This document shows positions 1 through 9,290 of a DNA stretch of 64,000 bases, piece after piece. Position 1 is the stretch's first letter. Each line of letters opens with the position of its first letter. The notes beneath the pieces are model-generated. The model made no database searches. It had not been told where the DNA came from and saw only the letters and a program-made list of their open reading frames with translations. This stretch comes from Torymus aiolomorphi (lineage: Eukaryota; Arthropoda; Insecta; Hymenoptera; Torymidae): assembly GCA_036365515.1 (NCBI GenBank), contig CM070877.1, positions 248,001 through 312,000 on the forward strand. Reading direction: 5' to 3'. The translations under genes and the position numbers were made by a program.

Positions 1-698
1 GAAAATTCTTGACATTCGTTAAATGTTTCATTGCATGAAACAGATGCAGAGGCGTTGTCTGGAGTTTCATGATTATATGAGTCACATAGGGGGAATTTGT
101 TTTCACATGCTTCAATTTTTCTTTTTTCATCAACATCACTGCCACAAAACTCATGCATAACCTCATCAGGAGAAACTAAAGTATTTACTTCATTCCGTTG
201 CCTAAAATACCAATTAGTAATATAAAATAAAATGTAATTTTATAAAAATCAATATAGATATACAAAAAATACTTACACATGCATCGAGTGCTTTTTTAGT
301 ATGTTTGGAGAAAACTTTGTTTTAGCTGCTTCTGAATACGTCAGATTTACTGAAGGAACAGATATTTTTTTTAGTTTTGCTCCAGAAGGATTTAAAGCTA
401 TAAAAAACATTAATTTAATAAAATTGAATAATATATATATAAATAAGTATATGTATTTTTAATAACTATTATTCTTACACTTACTTGGAATATAATCTTC
501 TTTTCTAAAATGTGTGCTGCAAATAAATGTATATTTCCAGGATGCTTTGCAGGTTAGATTACATATCCGCACCCACTCTTCATGGATCTTTTCGTTGGAA
601 GGCAACCGGTGCAGGATAATATTGGCATCTGCATCACTCTTTTTACATCCCGTAACACTGCATTTACGAATTTTTTTACTTTTGGAACGACTTTTTCG
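1..698 (-). CDS. THAP-domain protein, 5' exons, partial
   Basis: This looks like a spliced gene on the minus strand that runs off the left edge. The 5'-most visible exon (about 698-485) encodes most of a C2CH THAP zinc finger: CSVTGC, then RLPSNEKIHEEW, then FICSTHF. It ends in a GTAAGT donor. Exon 397-277 (acceptor TTTATAG, donor GTAAGT) and exon 201-1 (acceptor ATTTTAG) continue in phase with no stop. They give a polar, acidic, low-complexity linker with no second domain in view. THAP fingers bind DNA and occur in host regulators and in P-type transposases, so either is possible. The initiator methionine is not visible: the frame meets a TGA at 701-699, so a further upstream exon or a lost start is needed. 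Domain call is confident; gene identity is unknown. Confidence 0.72.
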
Positions 699-815
699 TC
701 AAACAAACTAGTACGGTTGTTTATCGCATAGCGCCGCCACCCATCGCTTAACATGACGAATAAATAGATCTCCAATTATAAATTTACCACAGTATCGGCC
801 AACCACTCATCGAAA

Positions 816-986
816 ATGGATAAATCCAACAGTACTGCGAACAGCAATATACCATATACAAAACTTTCTGACAATAGTCAAGAAGATAAAAAGAAGAATG
901 AATCACAATGGAAAAATTTTATGAATAAATTTTCTTCTAATACTTTTTCCTTACCTGAACGACAAAATTACAAGAGATTTCAATAA
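816..986 (+). other. small ORF of 56 codons, possibly upstream piece of the integrase
   Basis: An ATG-initiated ORF that is Ser/Asn/Lys-rich and ends at a TAA only six bases before the integrase ATG, in the same frame. It has no recognisable domain. It may be the decayed N-terminal part of the integrase that follows, with the TAA as another inactivating stop, or a chance ORF. Low certainty. Confidence 0.3.
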
Positions 987-992
987 TTCAGA

Positions 993-1928
993 ATGAAGGT
1001 CATGCAACAGCAAGTCGTTAAGGAGCTTCATACATCTGCACGTCGAAATTACCGACGACGCAAGTTTACTGTACGTGGCATGGATGAAACATGGCAAGCT
1101 AATATAGTGGAAATGCAGCCTTATGCTCGAGCAAACAATGGCTATAGATATATGCTCACTGTTATCGATGTATTCTCCAAGTATGCATGGGCTGTTCCTG
1201 TAAAGCAAAAGACTGGCAGTGATGTCACAGCAGCAATGGAGTCTATTTTGCAGCAGGGATGCCAACCAATAAATTTACAGACCGATCGAGGCAAAGAATT
1301 TTACAATACTACATTTCAAAGTCTCATGCAACGATATGGAATTAATCTCTATTCGACATACAGTAATCTTAAAGCATCTATTTGTGAGCGTTTCAATCGC
1401 ACCCTCAAGCAGAAGATGTGGATGCAATTCAGCTTGCGTGGGAAGTATAAGTGACTTGATATCTTGTCCAATTTGCTAAAGTAGTATAATAACAGCAAAC
1501 ATCGTACCATTCGAATGAAGCCTAAAGATATAACATTGGCCAATGAGGCAGGAGTACTTGCGAAGTTTGCTCGACAGGCGAAAATAGTGAAAAAGCCAAA
1601 ATTTAAGATTGGAGATATAGTAAGAGTTAGTAAGCTAAAGCAAGCATTTGAGAAGAGTTATACACCTAATTGGTCAACAGAAATTTTTACAATAGGTCAA
1701 GTGATGGCTACTAATCCAGTTACCTACAAGCTAAAAGACTATCGAGATCAACCCATTGCCGGTGCTTTCTACGAACAAGAACTGCTGAAAGCTAAATATC
1801 CAAATGTCTATCTTGTGGAAAAGGTGATTAAGAAGCGTGGAAATAAGATTTATGTTAAATGGTTAGGGTTTGATAACTCACACAATAGTTGGATAAGCAA
1901 GTCAGATGTGCAAAGTTTAAATAAATAA
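993..1928 (+). pseudogene. Maverick/Polinton-type integrase with C-terminal chromodomain, two in-frame stops
   Basis: The DDE integrase core is recognisable: LTVIDVFSKYAW carries the first Asp, LQTDRGKEFY the second Asp, and CERFNRTLK the catalytic Glu. The phrase STYSNLKAS is typical of the integrases of Maverick/Polinton elements. Reading stops at TGA 1452-1454 (where the family has Trp) and TAG 1482-1484. The same frame then continues to the TAA at 1926-1928, through a basic linker and a chromodomain-like end (VYLVEKVIKKRG, then KWLGF, then NSWISK). Integrase plus chromodomain is a known arrangement for cutting and joining element ends, with the chromodomain suggested to guide insertion to marked chromatin. 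No other Polinton gene (polymerase B, ATPase, protease, capsid) is seen nearby, so this is a stranded fragment. Both breaks are nonsense changes without frameshift, which suggests modest age. Confidence 0.82.
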
Positions 1929-2819
1929 ATATGTGATGTACCTCCTGTCAAAAAAGTACCCGGAAAAGTTTTTTTAAATCTCCCGCGTTATAGATATTTG
2001 AAATTTTTTTTTGTTGTATGTTGGCATCACTGTACCAAATTATGATGTCAAGTTTGAGCGCGTTCCATCAAGCAGTTTGTTTACGCCAGCTGTTATAGTC
2101 AGTTAAGCTCAGTAGTGCGTCACGATTTTCACAATGAATACAAATATTGAACAAAGAGTTTGCCTCAAATTTTGTGTTACCAACGAAATTTCATGCGCGG
2201 AATCTTTGAAAATGTTGGAAAAGACTTATGGGGAATCAGTTTTATCAAAAACACAAATTTACGATTGGTACAAAGCATTCAAGGAAGGTCAAGAAGTGTG
2301 TGAAGATTTGCCTCGGTCCGGACGGCCATCGACAGCATCCACCGAGGAGAACATTAGAAAAGTGAAACAAATCGTATTGGAAAATCGCCATTCAGGCTTA
2401 AGAGAGATAGCACAAGAGCTAAACATCTCCCACGAGTCAGTTCGTACGATTTTGGTGGATGTTTTGGGCATGAAACGCGTCACCTAGAGGTGAAAAGTGA
2501 CCCGGTTACAAAGTTTGGCGGTCCGCGGACGGTCCAAGGACCGTTCGTGGACGAGTGCTGTTTTTGACCAAACGGTCACTTTTTGGAAAAATTTGAAAGG
2601 TTCACTTTTATGTCAGAGTCGACCTGCGACGGCCGCAACTGTGCAGTGAAACGCGAGACTTTCTTGTTTTTTTAAACTAATTAAGGTTAGTCGGTAACTG
2701 CAATTTTGTTAGAAGAAGTAACGGCAGTTTATATTATAAGAAGAATGAAACTAAATGTCTTGCTTCTGGCTAATTTTAAAAGCATACCGCATGGACCGAC
2801 TAAAAAGTTAGCATTGTAT

Positions 2820-3207
2820 CAATGTAAATATTGCAAAGTATGCTTTCCACATAACTAGAATGAGCAAGCATCTTACTGATAATTGTAAAGGATGTCCAGA
2901 AACAATCAAATCTGCAATCAAAAGTAAACAACAAAAGCAAAACTTGAAGAAAGCAGTCAAGGGCGATTTATCTGGAATAAAGATAAAACGAGAAGCTTCT
3001 GATTCCAGTGAGAACAAATATCTTCAAAATATTAAACAAACAAACGAACAGGCCTTAGTCAAAGATGAACCACGTCTATCACTTGAAAAAATAACTGGTT
3101 ATGTAGACATAACATCGTCCAAAGATCAAGAGTACATTGCAGCATCACTGGCCAAATCACTATATGTTAGTGGTAAGAACTTAAAGCTTACAAATATTTT
3201 TACTTAA
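2820..3207 (+). pseudogene. hAT transposase N-terminal BED-type zinc finger fragment
   Basis: One frame at 2819-2854 gives QCKYCKVCFPHN and then a TAG. The +1 frame from 2860 continues RMSKHLTDNCKGCPETIKS and stays open to 3207. Together these form the Cys-x2-Cys ... His-x4-Cys finger found at the N-terminus of many hAT transposases, broken by one frameshift or stop at about 2853-2860. The rest is a Lys/Glu/Ser-rich linker. The RNase-H-like catalytic domain is absent. Confidence 0.62.
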
Positions 3208-3216
3208 ATCTAAATA

Positions 3217-4070
3217 AATAAAAAAAAAAAACAATATTTTGTGACCAATTGAAAAATGACGGTAATTTTTCAGCTATATAGCTGACTATTTTTTAATGTT
3301 TGAGAAATAATTTATAATAAATTTTTAAAAGCTTAAAAATATTTTTACCTAAATGTAAATAAAAGATGATATTTTGTGACCGATTGAAAAAAAGACGGTC
3401 ATTTTTCAGCTATATAGCTGATTATTCAGCTATATAGGTGGTGAAAGTAGATTTTTTAATTTTTTATTAGATTTATTTATTTTTATTAAAGTAAGAAAAA
3501 ATATAAACAACAATTTTTTAATAATTATATTGATAAAGGTACGAAATTAATAATGGCATCATAACCATTTAATTAGTAAAGTATTGTTATTAAAAAAAGA
3601 CGATATTTTGTGACAAAATGAAAAAGAGACCGTCTTTCTTCAGCTATATAGGTGGTGATAGTAGATTTTTTAACTTTTTATTAGATTTATTTATTTTTAT
3701 TAAAATAAGAAAAAATATAAACAACCAATTTTTTAATAATTATATTGATAAAGATAAGAAATTAATAATGGCACCATAACCATTTAATTAGTAAAGTATT
3801 GTTATTAAAAAAAGACGATATTTTGTGACAAAATGAAAAAAAAAACCGTCTTTCTTCAGCTATATAGGTGGTGATAGTAGATTTTTTAACTTTTTATTAG
3901 ATTTATTTATTTTTATTAAAATAAGAAAAAATATAAACAATCAAATTCTAAATAATTATATTTATAAAAATAATAAATTAATAATGGAATCATAACCATT
4001 TAATTAGCAAAGTATTGTTGTTAAAAATGACGATATTTTGTGACGAATTGAAAAGAAGACCGTCGTTTCA
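3217..4070. repeat. tandem repeat of about 215 bp inside the hAT element
   Basis: Three clear units begin near 3594, 3808 and 4022, and more diverged ones near 3365 and 3220. Each opens with GACGATATTTTGTGAC and holds a GACCGTCTTTCTTCAGC-like box followed by TATATAGGTGGTGA. The box resembles the GACCGT motifs at the element ends, so the array may be amplified subterminal sequence. The rest of each unit is AT-rich and has no ORF. Confidence 0.7.
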
Positions 4071-4967
4071 CATTCAAAAATTAAGAAAAATTCTTGGACC
4101 GTCATTTTTGTCACAGGACCGTCTTTTTTGCGTCAATTGACCAATTTAAAAAAGACTGGTCATTTTACACCTCTAGCGTCGCCGCTCGACTTGTTCCAAA
4201 AGAGCTGAATTTTCTTCAAAAAGAGTACTGCAGACAGATCTCTTTGGGCATGCTAATTCCGATCCTACATCCATGGAACGCATTATAACTGGAGATGAGA
4301 CATGGGTCTACGAGTTTGACATGCAAACAAGTCAACAGGCATCTCAATGGCAAACAAAAGACGAGCCAAAACCGAAAAAACCACGTCAAAGTCGATCAAA
4401 AGTGAAAGTCATGCTGACTATTTTCTTTGATATTCATGGTTTGGTGCATCATGAATTCCTACCAGAGGGACAGACGGTCAATAAACAATATTATTTGAGC
4501 GTTTTGAAGCGTTTCCGTGAAACAATCCGACAAAAACGGCCAGAATTGTGGAAGAACAATTCGTGGATTTTGCACGCCGATAATGCACCACCGCATAGAG
4601 CCGCAGTTTTAACCGAATTTAAGGCCAAAAACTCAATAAATACAATCGAGCAACCACCGTATTCACCAGATTTGGCCCCATGTGACCTTTTTCTGTTCCC
4701 GAAACTAAAATTACCTCTCCGTGGAAAACGTTTTGAAGCGATCGAAGCCATAAAACAAAATTCGTTGAGGGAACTGAAGGCCATCCCAGAAAACGCTTAT
4801 AAAAAATGTTTTGATGTATGGAAAAATCGTTGGCACATGTGTATTGCATCAAATGGGGCCTACTTTGAAGGCGACAAAATAAATATTGATAAATAATTGA
4901 ATATTGTGTGTTTTATTTAAAAATTCCGGGTAGTTTTTTGACAGATAGTAGGCAACATATAAGATAA

Positions 4968-5159
4968 ATTCTTTTATTTATAAACCTTCATTTACAATCA
5001 ATTGCAAGGGATAAATTACCTGAAGATGTAAAACTCAACCCAGAAGTTTTAAAATGTTTAAGAGGTCGTGAACATAATATTATGAGTATAATGCCTCCTC
5101 TAAAAAGAGATTGCATTCATTGTATGCAAAACCTTAATGTAATAAAAAATGAAAATTAA
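4968..5159 (+). other. open frame of unknown identity, possible terminal exon
   Basis: The frame is open from 4968 to TAA 5157-5159. A plausible acceptor (CAATTGCAAG) precedes about 50 coherent codons: DKLPEDVKLNPEV, then CLRGREHNIMS, then DCIHCMQN with a Cys-x2-Cys pair. It lies directly after the mariner right end, so it may continue whatever the mariner landed in. I do not recognise the protein. It could be the last exon of a mobile-element gene. Confidence 0.35.
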
Positions 5160-5670
5160 ATTTATTATCTGTATTAATTTATTTATACTAGCACTATCCC
5201 TATCCTTAAAATTTCACTCTTATCGAAAAAAAAGAAAGGCGCGACTGCTGCTCTTGCATCATGGGTTATCGAATATACCTTCGTTAGAAGTGCGCATCAA
5301 GGTTCTATGAGCTCTATAACGTTATACTCACACAGCATGCTACGCGCATTATTCCGCATGGGGATTTCGGTATATGAGCGGATTAATGGGGATGGGGGTT
5401 CTATAAGTTCACAGGTGGCGGTGTGACGTCACACGTTTGCGCATATTTAATAATTTTAAATTCTGTCAGTAAGACAAAAGAGTGTGGATAAGGAGAGCGC
5501 AATTGAAATACTCTCGAGTTCCATAAATCAAAGCGATAAGATATACTTCTTTCAGGATGGTAATGAGTCATACGGCTTGTGCCGCTACACTCGCTCGATG
5601 ACATTTGATCTCATACAGTATGCTCGTGATGCACACAGCAGCCCCCGATCGGACCGATCCATGCGAAAGA

Positions 5671-5839
<169 letters not shown>

Positions 5840-5990
5840 GTATACGGCAGCTCTGATCGCCAGCGCGCAGTCGAAAAACTCATGGGTCATCGACGCTTAT
5901 TCATTATGCGACGTTATCGCATGATACATCATCGAACATTGGGCAGAGGGATGGGGGCTGCCCGTGAGGCGACCGCGATTAGTAATATTT

Positions 5991-6370
5991 AATGACGTCA
6001 ATCGGGATAAAAATTGTTTATCCATAATTTGACATCTTCTGCATGGTCGCACAATTGCGCATTTTTAAAACGTTTGAGGGATATTGTGCAATCTTCAAAA
6101 AGGCTCGATGACGTCACTGCGGGGCCTGCTTCTCGAATGTTCTAGAAAGTTTGTGACGTCCTGTTCCATAGACGAGGGGTGGGGTGGGGGAGGAGGGTCG
6201 TGGATGGGTGAGGTGGTGGGGGGAGGCAGAACTCTCCTAGTAAATAGTTTATCTGTAATTTGACACCTACTAGGGGGTCGCAAAATTGTGCATTTTTAAA
6301 ACGTTTTAAAACGTTTGAGGGCTATTGTGCAATCTTCGAGAAGGTTCGATGACGTCGCTGCCTCACCTGT
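5991..6370 (+). repeat. imperfect direct duplication of about 130 bp with CRE-like TGACGTCA sites
   Basis: Segments at about 5991-6118 and 6240-6361 share GTTTATC.ATAATTTGACA, a GTCGCA.AATTG.GCATTTTT stretch, AACGTTTGAGGG.TATTGTG and a CGATGACGTC end. GATGACGTCA-like palindromes recur at 5430, 5993, 6110, 6153 and 6350. The DNA between them is G-rich. No gene is seen in 5160-6930; it may be a regulatory or repeat relic. Confidence 0.55.
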
Positions 6371-6929
6371 AATTAATTCGCACCTGTCCGTGTCGACCAA
6401 TCAGAGCGCTCCGCTGAGCCAGTGGGCGAGTGGTGGGGGAGACAGAACTCTCCTAATTTACCTACTACAATACATTAAATTTTTAGTCCTAAATTCGCTT
6501 ATGAATACAAATAATCAAGCACTAAAAAAACAATCTTTCTCTATCTGAAAGCAAAAACTCTGCAAAACAAACTGTTGAAATAACATGATTATGTATCTTA
6601 GCTTATTTGAGATTTTGAGTTGTCTGATGTGCAACTGTGTTGACACTATGGTATTATAGTTTTATAAGTATATACAAAAGGGACTATTAATATAGTAATT
6701 TGCTGTCAAATTTCGTTGACGGAATGGTCACTGTACTAGAACCGAAGTGCAAAATTATCATAACTCAAAAGACGATTCCACTGGATTTCAAATTCCAGAA
6801 TATGATTTGTATTATTTTTATAATAAATCCCGTATTTAAATTTAATTATTTTTTTTATAATTCTTATACTAATAAGTCTTAAGTAATGTTTTTTGATATT
6901 TTAAAACACATACAAGTAAACGTGTTCCT

Positions 6930-7651
6930 ACACGGAGAGAAATTTTAGAGTAAAAATTACCAAGATGCCTTGGTAGCGCATGGATAGACTGTCAAAAGCC
7001 GTGATATTCCCTGGTTTCTAATACAATTTATAAGTTTCCCAGGAAAAACTACCATAACTACTTAAAAAAAATACCAAATTATCGGAATAAAAATTACCAG
7101 ACAGACTGGTAAAAATTGAGATCTAGTCATTTTTACAAGGTAACCTAAGAATTTTTACTAAGAAAACTGATAAATTTTACCAAATAACCTGGTATTTGTG
7201 TACTCGCGCATGCGCACTGCGCATTATTGTGTTTCAGAAGATTGATACTAGAGGCGTGCGCGACGTTAAAATGAAAACAATACACATATTTTGAGTAAGT
7301 AATAACGGCGATTCAAATGACTGTTGGTAACAGCTTCCGTGGCGCAGTCGGTAGAACGTCGGACTCTCAACCCAAAGATCGTCGGATCGAATCCCGCTTC
7401 CGTAAAAATTTTTTTTCAGTTTAATGTTTTTTCATCCTTGTTTCTGTTTCTATTTCTATATTAAAATACTATATATCCATCAATATGGATAAAAAAAGTT
7501 AATTTTTTTAATTTAAATTAACTAAAAAAAAATTTTACCAAGGCACTTTGGTAAAAAGTTTGAAATTGTCAGTCTGTCCATCCATTACCATAGAAACTGG
7601 TAATTTTGTCTCGAATATTTGTAATTTTCACTACAAAATTTCTCTCCGTGT
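6930..7651. mobile_element. 722-bp terminal-inverted-repeat element (ACACGGAGAGAAATTTT ends)
   Basis: ACACGGAGAGAAATTTTAG at 6930 is mirrored by CTACAAAATTTCTCTCCGTG ending at 7650. The interior has many short palindromes of the type TTACCA..TGGTAA (for example around 7095, 7535 and 7588) and a tRNA-like stretch. It has no transposase ORF, so it is a non-autonomous foldback element. Elements with related ends lie at 23742, 44015 and 51857-52583. Confidence 0.7.
7333..7403 (+). other. tRNA-like sequence, probably a SINE head or pseudo-tRNA
   Basis: An A-box-like TGGCGCAGTCGGTAGAACG and a B-box-like GGATCGAATCC lie at tRNA spacing, followed by a T run. The anticodon stem does not pair well. 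The two acceptor strands are copies of each other (CTTCCG) and not complements. It is therefore not a working tRNA gene, although the polymerase III boxes may persist. Confidence 0.55.
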
Positions 7652-8031
7652 ATGTATACCAGAAACCTATAGAAAAGGCAAAAAAAAGGAAAATCAATTT
7701 TTTCGTCATTTTGAAGATAGTAAGCTCTTTTAACCGTATCATTTTTAATTTTTTTAATTTTTGATCCAAGCTAGTTCTTTTAGGCTCAGAATAACATATA
7801 TAATTAAAAAATTCAATAAAAAAAAATTGATTTTTTCAAAAATTTTAGGTGTAAAACCACCTTAACTGAAGGTGTCCAGCCATAAGTAATTCTGAACTTG
7901 GATACATTTTACTTTGAAGTGAACATATGGAAAATAATTTCATTGTCTAAATTCAAAATGTAGTCGCTCATAAAATACGTGGAATTGTAGAAGTGTACAA
8001 TTAAAATGTAAAACAAACACGCATTACTATT

Positions 8032-8096
8032 GTTACGTGTGCATAGTACGCAACCCGATCCGCCTCGTCACGTTGTGCATACTATGCACACGTAAC
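8032..8096. repeat. short inverted repeat (hairpin)
   Basis: GTTACGTGTGCATAGTACGC at 8032 is mirrored by GCATACTATGCACACGTAAC ending at 8096, around a 17-base loop. It is a small foldback element or structure; no gene is nearby. Confidence 0.75.
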
Positions 8097-8835
8097 ACTA
8101 TCATTTAATCAAATTCTATAAAAGTACAACTATCCAATTTTGGAACAACATTCCTCTTTTATCACTTAAATTAAGGATGTTATAACTATATCATCCCTGC
8201 CAAAAATTAGTTTTTAACGTTACTAGCTACTTTTAGCGCGCTTCGCGCGTATCATTTATCTCTTTGTTTTTTTGTTTTTGAGGTTATGAACATGATCAAG
8301 TTTCATTTTAAAAGTTTGTTTAAATAGTTTAAATTATACGATAATAACGTAAGTCTCATAAATAAAATCAAAGTTTTTCTTATACTATTCAGTTTTAAAT
8401 ATTCAAAGTCAAGAATTCAATCTTCAAAATTCAAACATACTCGATTTTGGCGCTTATTCTATGTAGACCAATCAAATGAGCCAGCAACAACCAATCAAAA
8501 CAGTCTTATTGTGATGACAGATTTCCTCCATCACTTTTTTAAGAGAGGATAACTATACGATAATAGTGTATTACGATACACTGGTGCCGTACGTGGCCCA
8601 TATGGCTCGACGTGAAATTAGTGCCCGAGCGCAGCGAGAGTATCATAATATACTATTTGAATCGAATATATCGCTATGTATAACTAACGCTAAAAAATAT
8701 CTTTTGTCAGAGACCGTATACCGATAACATCCCGAAAGAAAGTTTATCTAGGAAATATTTTTGTCACAAAACATAATAACACAGTTTTTCTTTTCTTCTA
8801 TAATGTAAAAATGCGTAGAGTATATTTATATTCTT

Positions 8836-9290
8836 GATACAGAAGCTAATTAAGCCCATGAACAAAGCTGTTCGCAAGCTATGAAGCAGCAGTGCGAAAA
8901 CGACAACTCGAAACCCTGTCCCAATGGCTTTACACAGAACTGTGCCGTTGTTTTAAATGCGCTTTGAATTCCTTTTGATTATTTGTATATGTTATCGACT
9001 GAGATGCTCTGAGCACATTGAGCACTCTGCAGCACCGACGCGCGTCAGTTGCGCTCAAGCTATTATACCGAGCGGATGTATAACTGTTATCTTTGAGATT
9101 ATTAAACTTGAATTATTCTTTCTGCTCACGTATTTTTATTTGGATTGCTTGCCTCCTTGATTCCCTGTCCACCGCATATTCGAGAATTAATGAACTTGCA
9201 ACAGCCGTTGTCGGCAGGACTCTTAAAGATCCAAACAAGAAGCCGTTTTGCATCTGCCAAAATGGAGACTCACAGATTGTGATTATACGA
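8836..9290 (+). pseudogene. cysteine-rich peptide exon, decayed copy
   Basis: This is a diverged copy of the exon at 15391-15608. It keeps QSCSQAMKQQCEN, a CPNGFTQNCAVV stretch and, after a 252-bp interruption, DPNKKPFCICQNG. It has a TAA at 8851-8853 just after the predicted acceptor, and is broken by an insertion at 8952-9203 that duplicates GCCGTTGT. A mariner then landed at 9288. About 280 bp upstream (from 8557) also match the 15.1-15.4 kb copy, so the duplication included intron sequence. The function is not recognised. Confidence 0.6.
8952..9203. mobile_element. 252-bp insertion with 8-bp direct flanks
   Basis: GCCGTTGT occurs at 8944-8951 and again at 9204-9211. The intact relative at 15.5 kb has it once, with the flanking coding sequence contiguous. 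This is the pattern of an insertion with an 8-bp target duplication. I see no clear terminal inverted repeat, so the class is unknown. Confidence 0.55.

Larger units (their letters stand above)
2485..4175 (+). mobile_element. hAT-superfamily element inserted in the mariner transposase
   Basis: Boundaries are set by an 8-bp target duplication, GCGTCACC at 2477-2484 and GCGTCGCC at 4176-4183 (one mismatch), and by terminal repeats. The left end reads TAGAGGTGAAAAGTGACC and the right end, complemented, TAGAGGTGTAAAATGACC. The duplication length and the TAGnG start are hAT hallmarks. Both ends carry many short GACCGT/ACGGTC copies in the first and last 100 bases, which fits transposase-binding subterminal repeats. 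The interior keeps a relic BED-finger ORF and a tandem repeat, but no catalytic or dimerisation domain, so the copy is non-autonomous. Confidence 0.85.
2134..4896 (+). pseudogene. mariner transposase (D34D), disrupted by hAT insertion and a frameshift
   Basis: The N-terminal part (2134-2484) holds the paired helix-turn-helix region, with SKTQIYDWYKAFKEGQ and the linker phrase DLPRSGRPST. The C-terminal part resumes at about 4177 with ARLVPKELNFL and continues through the catalytic motifs TGDETWVYEF, HADNAPPH and PPYSPDLAPCDLFLFPKLK. There are 34 residues between the second and third Asp, the mariner D34D signature. Two breaks are visible. The hAT element inserted at 2485; its first three bases, TAG, form the stop after codon GTC-ACC. 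A one-base deletion near 4252-4256 shifts the frame upstream of MERIITGDETW. The catalytic half (4273-4896) is otherwise open to TAA. It resembles the cecropia subfamily. Confidence 0.88.
1941..4948 (+). mobile_element. mariner element (cecropia-like), split by a hAT insertion
   Basis: The ends are inverted repeats flanked by TA on each side (1939-1940 and 4949-4950), as expected for Tc1/mariner. The left end reads CCTCCTGTCAAAAAAGTACC and the right end, complemented, CTATCTGTCAAAAAACTACC. The interior codes for a mariner transposase interrupted at 2485 by a hAT element. Without that insertion it would be about 1.3 kb, the normal mariner size. Confidence 0.88.

Noticed and set aside
7333..7403. 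A functional tRNA gene
   Set aside because: The acceptor strands are copies of each other, not complements, and the anticodon stem mispairs; only the polymerase III box spacing remains.
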